NCBI GenBank assembly: GCA_910586845.1
Contig: CAJUJV010000086.1
Coordinates: 1 to 11,490, forward strand
Direction: 5' to 3'
DNA from: an uncultured Hungatella sp.
GTDB lineage: Bacteria > Bacillota > Clostridia > Lachnospirales > Lachnospiraceae
Length of the DNA stretch: 11,490 bases
Made by a program: the position numbers and the translations under genes. Below the pieces are notes generated by a model. It worked only from the letters and a program-made list of their open reading frames with translations. It made no database searches and had not been told where the DNA came from. Below, piece by piece: positions 1 to 6,394 of this stretch (position 1 is its first letter; each line of letters opens with the position of its first letter).

Positions 1-130
1 GCAGCCAGGCTGTGACACCTGGCTACCGTATATGATAGGGGAGGATAGAAAATCAGATGGCTGTATCAGTCAGCTTTCAGTTTTTCCAGTCTAAAGTGTA
101 TCACATTTGAAGCGAACATTTTGAACATTT
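1..130. other. Non-coding stretch after the regulator
   Basis: No gene is supported here. It probably begins the intergenic region ahead of the next (late or packaging) gene outside the window. On the minus strand it contains the 9-bp tandem repeat, a sequence TTCAAATGTGATACACTTTAGA that could hold a weak promoter or operator (split: TTCAAA near 106-111, CACTTTAGA near 90-98), and the 3-24 inverted repeat. Confidence 0.5.
3..24. repeat. Inverted repeat at the window edge
   Basis: AGCCAGG at 3-9 pairs with CCTGGCT at 18-24 around an 8-base loop, giving a perfect 7-bp stem. No T run follows within the window in the direction of transcription (only two bases remain), so neither a terminator nor an operator can be asserted. 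Confidence 0.4.
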
Positions 131-131
131 T
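114..131. repeat. Perfect 9-bp tandem repeat just after the regulator gene
   Basis: GAACATTTT occurs twice head to tail (114-122 and 123-131), abutting the regulator's stop codon. On the coding strand it reads AAAATGTTC twice. Two helical-turn-scale copies beside a DNA-binding regulator's gene suggest a binding site, but the role is inferred. Confidence 0.6.
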
Positions 132-583
132 TAAATTTTCTCAAAAAATCGATTGTTCCGCATCCGACAGCCGTCCTCCGTATATGGTACTTTCTTCTTC
201 GGGAACATCTGGTTCATAGCATCAGCGACCTTTATCCAGGGAAGCCCGTCGATGTAATACAGTCTGAACATAATCCTCAAATCCGCCTTCTCTATCCCTT
301 CGATGTACTCCTCAGCCTGACAGGTAAGCTCCAGAAGCTCTGCCTCCTTTAGCTCCAGCATCTTCCTGTACTTTTCCCTGATCCCCTGCTTGCGGAGATA
401 CTCGGGTTCCGGAATTCCTGTGATCTTGATCGGCCCTATCGTTCCATCCCTTCTGGTTCCCTTTACCACATCTGCCACCACGGGAGGGTTCTTCAGAAAT
501 TTATCCAGCTTCTGAATCCTTTTTCGCAAATCCCTGATTTCCTCTTTCATCTCGCAATACTGGACCAATATTACTTTGTCCAA
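131..583 (-). CDS. DUF1492/ArpU-like phage transcriptional regulator
   Basis: This protein of about 150 residues probably switches on phage late genes. Family members (DUF1492, ArpU, RinA types) carry a sigma-factor-region-4-like helix-turn-helix at the C-terminus and lie at the end of the early region just before terminase. Here the N-terminal half is a charged coiled coil broken by a GTIGPIKITGIPEPEYL stretch, a typical insert in these proteins. The C-terminal part, about 99-150, with MFRLYYIDGLPWIKVADAM, is the likely HTH; RMRNNRFFEKI would be its recognition helix and end. I prefer the TTG start at 583 on ribosome-binding-site grounds, and because relatives begin at the LDKVILVQYC segment; an ATG at 604 adds 7 residues. 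No structured promoter is seen in the 84 bases upstream of that start. Confidence 0.82.
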   Translation of the reverse strand: MDKVILVQYCEMKEEIRDLRKRIQKLDKFLKNPPVVADVVKGTRRDGTIGPIKITGIPEPEYLRKQGIREKYRKMLELKEAELLELTCQAEEYIEGIEKADLRIMFRLYYIDGLPWIKVADAMNQMFPKKKVPYTEDGCRMRNNRFFEKI

Positions 584-589
584 TTCTAT

Positions 590-597
590 CCCCTCCC
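590..597 (-). promoter_or_regulatory. Ribosome binding site pointing to a TTG start for the regulator
   Basis: GGGAGGGG lies 6 bases before a TTG at 581-583. The in-frame ATG at 604 lies upstream of this site and has no match of its own, so the TTG is preferred. Confidence 0.55.
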
Positions 598-667
598 ATC
601 GCATTATGATAGATCAAGTCTTTCTTACATTTGGAATTTCTCTGCCCTGCGGTCCTGGCATTCGCTT

Positions 668-1483
668 TTATCCCTGCCTCAGCTCCCTCACTTTATTCTT
701 TAGCCGGATCACGTTTAAACCGGCCTCCGTCAGATCTGGATCCTCAAAGCGATAATCCAGCCTCGTCAGTGCCGCATTCTCTCCTCGCGTAACCAGGATC
801 AGGTTATCAATGTCACAATTCAAACGGTCAGAGTCCTTGAACGTCACCACCATCCCCTCCGGTACCGGCCCGTTATGCTCTTCCCAGACCGCCCTGTGGA
901 GGAATTCCCACCGTTCCCACAAGGTACCTTCCATCTGCCTCTTTCTGAGCTTATATCCGTAGGAATTAACTACGACGCTGCCGACCGGAAGCTCATTCGC
1001 TGGCCTGTCTCCCTTTCTGAAACGGGTAGCCCTGGTTTTCTCAATGGCCTCCGGGCTCATGTAATCTTCCTGCCTAAGGCCTTTGTTACCAGGCGGGTGC
1101 TTCTTCTGGAACCATCCCGTGCAGCCGGACCGGATGCCGTGGCGCTGCCGGAACTGCTTCATCATTACCGGTGTGAAGCTGGTCCCGAACTTTTCATTGA
1201 CCATCTCGGCCATCTCTTTGGAGCTCACGCCCCAGGAATTGTCCCGGACAAACTCATACATGCCTTTCGGATACCTGGTTTGGTATTTCCAGTATTCCTC
1301 TTTAGTCCACTGCTTCCTTCCGTTTCGATAGCCATGGTTGCCTCGAAACGCTTTCATGCTGCCGGCTGTGAATGATGTCCCAAATTTTTGGTTACAGGCT
1401 TCCGCCAGATCCTGATCCCGCAGCTTGGGAGCCCATTTCTTAACGAAGTCATGCACTTCCTGTGGATACCGATAGACAGCCAT
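668..1483 (-). CDS. HNH endonuclease with duplicated N-terminal DNA-recognition-like motif
   Basis: This is a 271-residue predicted DNA endonuclease. The C-terminal HNH-type region spans about 165-240: H196 in the LHRAVWEEHNG segment, then VVTFKDSDRLN and DIDNLILVT with N222 and N227. The usual His of the VxH(H) strand is replaced by Thr-Phe, as in other phage members with the FKDGD pattern, so activity is likely but not certain. The N-terminus has two copies of a roughly 50-residue motif (about 4-56 and 69-121), each ending FGTSFT, then an Met-Lys, FR and HG signature. These look like repeated small helical, MerR- or homeodomain-like DNA contacts. I chose the ATG sharing a base with the upstream TGA; a GTG one codon earlier is equally possible. 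Near the regulator and expected terminase, such HNH proteins may assist genome packaging. Confidence 0.88.
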   Translation of the reverse strand: MAVYRYPQEVHDFVKKWAPKLRDQDLAEACNQKFGTSFTAGSMKAFRGNHGYRNGRKQWTKEEYWKYQTRYPKGMYEFVRDNSWGVSSKEMAEMVNEKFGTSFTPVMMKQFRQRHGIRSGCTGWFQKKHPPGNKGLRQEDYMSPEAIEKTRATRFRKGDRPANELPVGSVVVNSYGYKLRKRQMEGTLWERWEFLHRAVWEEHNGPVPEGMVVTFKDSDRLNCDIDNLILVTRGENAALTRLDYRFEDPDLTEAGLNVIRLKNKVRELRQG

Positions 1484-1737
1484 CACTCTTTACTCCCTTT
1501 CATGGTCAGCATAACAGGCGCGTTTGCTTCCCTGGAACTCTTATATCCATATTTACTCATATGTACCATGGTCTTATAAGCCAGCTCTGCATTCTGTATG
1601 ATCTGCCCGGCGACTTTCGTCATGCCATCAGCCCTTTTGAGTTCCCGGTCAAGCTCCTCATCAGTCAGGTCGTCGTTATTCAGGCGCTCCATGGCCTCAA
1701 AAAGGTGATTGTTAAGATCCTCCAATGTATTTTTCAT
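1483..1737 (-). CDS. Small conserved-looking phage protein, 84 residues, helical
   Basis: The sequence opens MKNTLEDLNNHLFEAMERL and continues with an acidic helix (DDLTDEELDREL) and a segment VAGQIIQNAELAYKT. I recall this pattern from unnamed proteins encoded just before HNH endonucleases in many Bacillota phages; no function is assigned. GAGGAGG lies 5-6 bases before the ATG. Its TGA shares one base with the HNH gene's ATG, so the pair is probably translationally coupled and may act together. Confidence 0.82.
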   Translation of the reverse strand: MKNTLEDLNNHLFEAMERLNNDDLTDEELDRELKRADGMTKVAGQIIQNAELAYKTMVHMSKYGYKSSREANAPVMLTMKGSKE

Positions 1738-1757
1738 CCCGTCCTCCTCATATTCTT

Positions 1758-2138
1758 TTATTTTCCTGTCCTCGGCCTATATGTCCGCTCACCCGCCAGA
1801 TACTCTTCTGTCTTCCGCTGCTGCCCCAGGAGCTGCTCCAAGCGGTTTAATGTGTCCTTAGGCCCCTTTCCCTCAAAGAACTTTACCAGAGCCTCGTACA
1901 GCTGAACCTCGTCCTTATTCCTCCGGCGCACTCTGCGGCTCTCCTGCAGTTCTACAGCGGCGCGGTGCAGTTCCTCATCATCTGAGGCGAACTCGACCTG
2001 GTGCACAAAATCCTGGAGCTTCCTGTCTTCCTGATTAACCATGTCATAAGCCAGCTGGTATCCAGAACTGCATTCTCTGACAAAATCAAGAAATTCCTTT
2101 ATCCGCTCCGATGGTTTCTTCTCCGCTGCCTCCGACAT
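1758..2138 (-). CDS. Conserved-looking hypothetical phage protein, 126 residues, coiled coil
   Basis: The protein is strongly charged and almost wholly helical by composition, with a likely coiled coil over about residues 5-80. A core of ESRRVRRRNKDEVQLYEALVKFF (split here as ESRRVRRR and KDEVQLYEALVKFF, about 66-88) is followed by TLNRLEQLLGQQRKTEEYL. I recall similar unnamed proteins near the HNH and regulator genes of Clostridia prophages. The basic RRVRRR patch could contact nucleic acid, but that is inference. AGGAGG lies 9 bases before the ATG. No membrane segment or signal peptide is visible. Confidence 0.78.
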   Translation of the reverse strand: MSEAAEKKPSERIKEFLDFVRECSSGYQLAYDMVNQEDRKLQDFVHQVEFASDDEELHRAAVELQESRRVRRRNKDEVQLYEALVKFFEGKGPKDTLNRLEQLLGQQRKTEEYLAGERTYRPRTGK

Positions 2139-2199
2139 CGGCCCCCACCTCCTTTTTATCTGATTTCTGACTGTCCAGTACGCTGCTCCGTCTCTATTA

Positions 2200-2619
2200 T
2201 CACGTCCCCTGCGTAATCTCCAATCTGCGCCGCCTCCATTCTATCAACTCCGGATTGTCGATCACGTTGCCGATAATCTCTCCCCAGTACTGGACCCCAT
2301 CCAGGCTTATGGGCACATAGCCAATACGTTCCATGCGAAAACTGCCGTCACGCTCCATATAACGCACCTCCGCAGGCAACCCTTTTTTATTTGACCCCGG
2401 AATCGCTATGACATCACCTTCAAATATCTTCCTGCCGTTTCTATCCTTCAGGCCTGTGTACTGGCAGACGGTTTCGGGGTCTACTTTATAACAGTCTTGA
2501 CTGTCATATCCATTGCTTGGGAAGACATATACCTCACCATCATGTACATGATACAACAGATCACCTTCCACCCACTCGCCGTTATCGATCCGTTTTCCCC
2601 TGAACAGAATCTCTCTCAT
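2200..2619 (-). CDS. YopX-family phage protein
   Basis: This 139-residue protein matches the YopX family (PF09643), found widely in Bacillota phages; its biochemical role is not established. The hallmarks are the start MREILFRGKRIDNGEWVEG, the central TVCQYTGLKDRNGRKIFEGDVI around residues 50-70, and the C-terminal GNVIDNPEL at about 117-125. Length is normal. GGAGG lies 6 bases before the ATG. The gene starts 19 bases after the methyltransferase stop, and 61 bases without obvious structure separate it from the next gene, apart from that gene's ribosome binding site. Confidence 0.93.
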   Translation of the reverse strand: MREILFRGKRIDNGEWVEGDLLYHVHDGEVYVFPSNGYDSQDCYKVDPETVCQYTGLKDRNGRKIFEGDVIAIPGSNKKGLPAEVRYMERDGSFRMERIGYVPISLDGVQYWGEIIGNVIDNPELIEWRRRRLEITQGT

Positions 2620-2638
2620 TGCTTACCTCCACTAATCC

Positions 2639-3439
2639 TCATTCAAACATCTTTTCCCGCTGCCCCTCCGGCTCAAAGTTCATCCAGAGGACTTCCGTCT
2701 TCCGAGAAGCAATCTGGGAATAGCTGATCGCTTCTTCCCGGTGCCACTCCCGGAGCCGGTCATTGTACAGAGGACTGTTATACCCGGATACGATTACCGG
2801 TCCTGTGTGATCCAGGAGGACGTCCAGCAGCTCCTCATGATCCTCGTCCAACATCTCATACCGGTACTGCCTGCCGTGCCTAGTCGCCAGCAGATAGGGC
2901 GGATCCGCATAGATCAACACCTTCGGAGAGTTAAACCGCCGGATCAGCTTCACCGCCGGCATACACTCAATCTGCACTCCCCGGAGGCGTTCTGCTGCCT
3001 GCATGATCTTTTCTGGGAGATTGCACCAATCCCTGGCGGCATAGGCCCGCTCCCGGCCCTGAATATCATTCTTCCAGCCGACACGCTCTCCGTTTGTCCG
3101 GAAGCCGTGACCCATCTGGAGGCATATGTAAAAGTTTACCGCCCGTTGCAGGCTGTCCTCCGGCTCTGCGGCAAAGGCCTCATCATAGACCTGTCTGGAG
3201 TAGGGAGTGTAATAGATCTCGTGAGCCAGACGCTCTGGATCCCGTTTAATCCAGTCAAACAGGCTTACTACCCTACCGTCCATGTCGTTGACTGTCTCAA
3301 TATGACTTCTGGTCTTGTTAAAAAGGACGGCCCCGCTACCAAAGAACGGCTCCAAATAACTGTGGTGCTCCGGGAAGTGGCTGATGATCCACTTTGCAAT
3401 ACCCCATTTGCTTCCCGGATATTTCATGATGGCCTTCAT
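2639..3439 (-). CDS. DNA adenine N6-methyltransferase, D12 class
   Basis: This 266-residue enzyme should transfer a methyl group from S-adenosylmethionine to N6 of adenine in a short DNA site. It has the D12 class (PF02086) order of motifs: the MKYPGSKW start at residues 5-12 (motif X), the SAM-binding EPFFGSGAV at 30-38 (motif I), and the catalytic DPPY at 179-182 (motif IV). TEVLWMNF near 248-255 is the usual C-terminal strand. Length fits the family. No restriction endonuclease gene is adjacent, so this is an orphan phage enzyme, probably protecting phage DNA from host restriction or marking it. The target site cannot be read from the sequence. Its start overlaps the upstream stop as ATGA, with only a weak AAGG-type site, which suggests coupling. 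Confidence 0.94.
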   Translation of the reverse strand: MKAIMKYPGSKWGIAKWIISHFPEHHSYLEPFFGSGAVLFNKTRSHIETVNDMDGRVVSLFDWIKRDPERLAHEIYYTPYSRQVYDEAFAAEPEDSLQRAVNFYICLQMGHGFRTNGERVGWKNDIQGRERAYAARDWCNLPEKIMQAAERLRGVQIECMPAVKLIRRFNSPKVLIYADPPYLLATRHGRQYRYEMLDEDHEELLDVLLDHTGPVIVSGYNSPLYNDRLREWHREEAISYSQIASRKTEVLWMNFEPEGQREKMFE

Positions 3440-3627
3440 ACCGCTGCAACCTTTCTGGATCCCTTCTCTGCATGTTCCTTGTCTACCAGCACCCTGAGCT
3501 TGGCCAGCTCCTGATCGATGGCTTTCAGCTCAGAGGCATAATCTGGTTTCCAATGGATCCCGGCAGTCAGGATAAAAAGCCGCCTTTCCACCAGGGCAAG
3601 GTATCTTAACACTTCTTTTTCCGTCAT
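3436..3627 (-). CDS. Small hypothetical phage protein, 63 residues, helical
   Basis: The protein is charged and appears to form two helices (about residues 3-22 and 30-54) with an aromatic turn at HWKPDY between them. Its helix-turn-helix-like hairpin resembles small phage dimerisation or adaptor proteins, but I recognise no family. AGGAGG lies 6-7 bases before the ATG. The stop overlaps the methyltransferase start as ATGA, so the two are probably translated together; that link does not by itself give a function. Confidence 0.7.
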   Translation of the reverse strand: MTEKEVLRYLALVERRLFILTAGIHWKPDYASELKAIDQELAKLRVLVDKEHAEKGSRKVAAV

Positions 3628-3640
3628 GGGTCTCCTCCTC

Positions 3641-4051
3641 TCACGACCACCTCCGGTCTTCCTCCTGATCTTCTTTCAGCCGTATCACCTCTTCCGGGCT
3701 GAGGCCCGATTCCTCGTAAGCCATAAGCTTATAGAGGGCACCGTACAGCCTGCCGTCAATCTCATCCCAGTCTATGTCCCCGACTCCCCATTTCCCGTCC
3801 GGGGTCTTCCAGGTAACTCTCTTCATTTCCGTTTCCTCCATCGCCTCTTTTACTTCCGGCAGTGCGCAGGCCACGATGTTTAAGCCCCCGCGGTGCAGAT
3901 TCAATTCCTTCCAGCTGCAGCGAGTACAGTCCGGACCGTCCTCTGACCCGGTCTGCAGCTTCCGGCACTCCCGGAAATCCTTCTCCATCTGATCGGCGAT
4001 CCTGATATACAGCCCTATATTGGGCGATGGGCTTATCCTAACTTCTCTCAC
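3641..4051 (-). CDS. Hypothetical phage protein with a Cys cluster and a YEESGLSPEEV tail
   Basis: This is a 136-residue open frame with a GTG start at 4051. The upstream GGGGGT is a modest ribosome binding site. The N-terminal part has four cysteines (C29, C42, C45, C62), including a CxxC, and might bind zinc. The C-terminal part, from M76, carries a DGKWG stretch and then ALYKLMAYEESGLSPEEV. The latter closely resembles the YEDTGLTPEE motif that ends many small phage proteins of Lachnospiraceae and related hosts. A strong internal GGAGG precedes M76, so the reading frame may hold two products or a fusion of two small genes. It overlaps the previous gene by 14 bases and is followed after 13 bases by the next. 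No function is known. Confidence 0.7.
   Translation of the reverse strand: MREVRISPSPNIGLYIRIADQMEKDFRECRKLQTGSEDGPDCTRCSWKELNLHRGGLNIVACALPEVKEAMEETEMKRVTWKTPDGKWGVGDIDWDEIDGRLYGALYKLMAYEESGLSPEEVIRLKEDQEEDRRWS
3835..3839 (-). promoter_or_regulatory. Internal ribosome binding site in 3641-4051
   Basis: GGAGG lies 8 bases before an in-frame ATG at 3826, inside the longer open frame. Initiation there would give a 61-residue protein starting MKRVTWKTPDG that contains the whole YEESGLSPEEV tail. This is inference from the match and spacing; Glu-Glu codons (GAGGAA) could produce the same match by chance. Confidence 0.4.
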
Positions 4052-4373
4052 GCTTCTGCACCCCCTTCAGCTTCTCGATCAACACCGACCGGTTACACCG
4101 GCAGTTCCTGAAGGGCTTCTCCGGCTCCAGAAGGTAATACTCCTCGTGCCCGTACCCGTCCCGGTAGGCGCAGCCCCTCGTGCTGTAGTCAAACATCCTT
4201 GCCCAGTACACCCTGACCACCATGGCCGTGCCATCAGGCAGGTCATACCGGTAATATCTCTCACCGGTCTGGGCCGTCTCGATCCACAGGGACCAGGCAG
4301 CGTAGGCATCCACAAATTTTGCCCGCTCCGTGTTATTTTTCAAAACCGGCAGCGCGTTCCCATTTCCTTCCAT
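4038..4373 (-). CDS. Conserved-looking hypothetical phage protein, 111 residues
   Basis: The sequence contains ERYYRYDLPDGTAMVVRV near residues 38-55 and EEYYLLEP near 77-84, ending in a basic tail. I recall similar unnamed proteins in Clostridia prophages, with the same opening (a short acidic start followed by LPVLKNN) and the same YYRYDLPDG core, but I know of no function. The aromatic-rich, mixed alpha/beta pattern suggests a small globular soluble protein. Two cysteines (NCRC) sit near the C-terminus. GGAG lies 6 bases before the ATG. The gene starts 14 bases after the preceding stop and overlaps the next gene by 14 bases. Confidence 0.78.
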   Translation of the reverse strand: MEGNGNALPVLKNNTERAKFVDAYAAWSLWIETAQTGERYYRYDLPDGTAMVVRVYWARMFDYSTRGCAYRDGYGHEEYYLLEPEKPFRNCRCNRSVLIEKLKGVQKRERS

Positions 4374-4387
4374 CTCCCGCTCCTTTC

Positions 4388-4591
4388 CTACACTGCGGGG
4401 TCAGCCCCATACAGCCGCCTGCTCCCAAGGCCGCCGGCCGGCAGCCGTTCCGGTCCCTGGTACGAAGGTACATACTTCAACAGCACCTCCTGTACCTCAC
4501 CGGAGTTATCCGTGTAAATCTTCATGTCCGCCAGGTTCATGCCGCTTATGATCGGCTCCACTACCTGCTCTTTTATATCGCTCTGTCTCAT
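4388..4591 (-). CDS. Small hypothetical phage protein, 67 residues
   Basis: This short protein starts MRQSDIKEQVVEPII and is followed by a segment with NSGEVQEVLLKYVP that looks like a beta hairpin. The C-terminal 20 residues are Gly, Arg and Pro rich and likely disordered. No family is recognised. I chose the ATG at 4591 because AAAGGAGG lies 7 bases upstream and the codon forms an ATGA overlap with the preceding stop, a typical coupled arrangement. An in-frame ATG nine codons earlier has no such site. It is one of a run of unknown accessory genes between the helicase and the methyltransferase. Confidence 0.72.
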   Translation of the reverse strand: MRQSDIKEQVVEPIISGMNLADMKIYTDNSGEVQEVLLKYVPSYQGPERLPAGGLGSRRLYGADPAV

Positions 4592-5022
4592 TCCCACTCC
4601 TCCTTTAAAATTTGGCATACCTCCTCTAACGAAGCTGTGTACCCCGCCAGGTTTCTCCTGGCTTGGCTTATATCAGCGGACAGAACTTTCATCTCCGTCC
4701 TGCACACCCGCAACTCATCCTTCGCTTTCTGGCAGCATTCCTTATCGTCGCAGAAGTTTTTTGAGTATTCATAAAACGCCTGAACTGCTTTGAGTTCTCT
4801 GGATTTTTCAAAAAACAGCCCCTCCAAGCACTCCAGCGCCTCTTTATCCTCGTGGATTCTCTCGGAGAGCCATGCTTCCAGCCTGTCCGTTTCGTCTCGT
4901 GGGGGACTGGAGGCCTTATAATCCTTTAACAACTTTCTAACCCGGTGCTTTCCCGCCTCCCGAAAGAAAGCTTCCCCATGTATCAGCATCGTCCCGTATG
5001 GAACACTATACCTAAGCTCCAT
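4588..5022 (-). CDS. Hypothetical phage protein, charged and largely helical
   Basis: I do not recognise a family for these 144 residues. The first 20 residues look beta-like and fairly hydrophobic (SVPYGTMLIHG). The rest is rich in Glu, Lys, Arg, Ala and Leu and probably forms two or three long helices or a coiled coil. Four cysteines fall around residues 90-107 (including FCDDKECC and RVCR), close enough to consider metal binding, but without a clean CxxC pair. There is no signal peptide or membrane segment. The ATG has AGGAGG at 7 bases spacing and overlaps the helicase stop by 11 bases. Its own TGA overlaps the next start as ATGA. The gene is almost certainly real; its function is unknown. 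Confidence 0.8.
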   Translation of the reverse strand: MELRYSVPYGTMLIHGEAFFREAGKHRVRKLLKDYKASSPPRDETDRLEAWLSERIHEDKEALECLEGLFFEKSRELKAVQAFYEYSKNFCDDKECCQKAKDELRVCRTEMKVLSADISQARRNLAGYTASLEEVCQILKEEWE

Positions 5023-6394
5023 CTCTTATCCTCCTGATCCTCGCCTTTAACGATTCCATCACCTGATTCTGTACGTCTTCCTTGCGTTCCAGGGCCTCCA
5101 TCACATCCTCATCGCGGGTTCCTTCGCACACCAGATGGTGGATAATCACCTTTTCCTCCTGACCCTGCCGGTGGAGGCGCTTATTCGCCTGAGTGTACAG
5201 CTCGTAATTCCAGGTAAGCCCAAACCACACCACATGGTTCCCACCCTGCTGCAGATTCAACCCGTAAGCGCTGCTGGCGGGATGGGCCAGCAGGATATCA
5301 ATCTGCCGGCTGTTCCAGTCATCCTCGTCCGCTGGCGTCCTCAGCTCCCTGACCCTCAGTCCCTTTCCGATCAGAGCTGCCAGTATCCTCTCCCGATCAT
5401 GCTGGTAATTATAAAACACAAGCACTGGCCGGCCCTTTAAGGATTCCACCAGTTCCAGAAATGCTTCGATCTTGCAGTCATGCACCTGATGGACATTCCG
5501 GTCTCCGTCATACAGCGCCCCATTTGCCAGCTGGAGGAGCTTGTTGCTAAGGGCGGCCGCGCTGGCTGCTGTAATCTCCCCTTCCTCCGGAAGCTCCAGC
5601 ACCATATTCCTCTCCAGTTCCCGGTACGCCTTGGCAGATTTCGCGTCCAACTCCACAGATATCCGGTGGTAAACCAGATCCGGCAGTTCCAGGTAATCCT
5701 CTGCCTTCATGCTGACGCAGATATCCGATATCCGCTCCAGAATGTTCCGTTCTGTTCCCGGTTTAGCCTCATAGCTGTACACTGTCCCGTCAGCCCCACG
5801 CTTGTCCGGCTGAAAGTACTTTTCTCGGAACCAGGTGTACCTTCTCTCCAGGCGTTCCCCTCCGTCCAGCAGAAAAACCTGGGCCCACAAGTCGTCAAGC
5901 CCGTTGGGAGACGGCGTTCCCGTCAGCTCCACCATGCGGTCAATCTTCTCCGACACACAGGCCAGTGACTTGAAACGCTTGGCCTTATGGCTCTTGAAGC
6001 TGCTGGACTCATCCACCACAACCATATCAAAAGGCCAGTCGTTCCGGTAATAATCCACCAGCCAGGTTACATTTTCCCGGTTGATCACATAGATGTCTGC
6101 CGGAGTGTTCAGGGCCCTTATCCGTTTCGCCAGACTTCCCAATACCGGAGAGACCCGAAGCATCCGGGTGTGGTCCCACTTGTCCTTTTCCCTGGTCCAT
6201 GTTCCCTCGGCCACCTTCTTTGGGGCGATCACCAACACCTTGCGCACCTGGAACCGGTTGTATTTTAATTCCCGGATAGCTGTCAAAGTTGTCACCGTCT
6301 TGCCAAGGCCCATATCCAGGAACAGGCCAATCTTTTTAGTCTCCAGGATCCTGCTGATACAATGCCTTTGATAATCGTGCGGTCTGAATTCCAC
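5012..6394 (-). CDS. SNF2-family DEAD/DEAH-like helicase (phage type)
   Basis: This 460-residue SF2 ATPase probably remodels or unwinds DNA during phage replication or recombination. The motifs appear in order: PHDYQ near residues 5-9 (Q-motif-like), motif I GLGKT at 29-33, motif Ia LVIAP at 54-58, motif II DESS at 128-131, motif III TGTPSPN at 158-164, a motif V region SSAYGLNLQQGG at 374-385, and motif VI QANKRLHRQGQ at 402-412 with its paired arginines. This is a compact two-RecA-lobe protein without added domains. The start is a GTG at 6394: the family typically begins right before PHDYQ, although the nearest AAGGAG is rather distant at 12 bases. It overlaps the nuclease gene by 59 bases upstream and the next gene by 11 bases downstream, both implying coupled translation. 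Confidence 0.93.
   Translation of the reverse strand: MEFRPHDYQRHCISRILETKKIGLFLDMGLGKTVTTLTAIRELKYNRFQVRKVLVIAPKKVAEGTWTREKDKWDHTRMLRVSPVLGSLAKRIRALNTPADIYVINRENVTWLVDYYRNDWPFDMVVVDESSSFKSHKAKRFKSLACVSEKIDRMVELTGTPSPNGLDDLWAQVFLLDGGERLERRYTWFREKYFQPDKRGADGTVYSYEAKPGTERNILERISDICVSMKAEDYLELPDLVYHRISVELDAKSAKAYRELERNMVLELPEEGEITAASAAALSNKLLQLANGALYDGDRNVHQVHDCKIEAFLELVESLKGRPVLVFYNYQHDRERILAALIGKGLRVRELRTPADEDDWNSRQIDILLAHPASSAYGLNLQQGGNHVVWFGLTWNYELYTQANKRLHRQGQEEKVIIHHLVCEGTRDEDVMEALERKEDVQNQVMESLKARIRRIRDGA

Noticed and set aside
875..1375. Long plus-strand open frame opposite the HNH gene
   Set aside because: It is an antisense shadow of the HNH gene, with no ribosome binding site and no recognisable protein pattern.
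2741..3514. 257-codon plus-strand open frame opposite the methyltransferase
   Set aside because: Antisense shadow: the opposite strand holds a complete methyltransferase with DPPY and SAM motifs, and the plus-strand protein has no recognisable domain.
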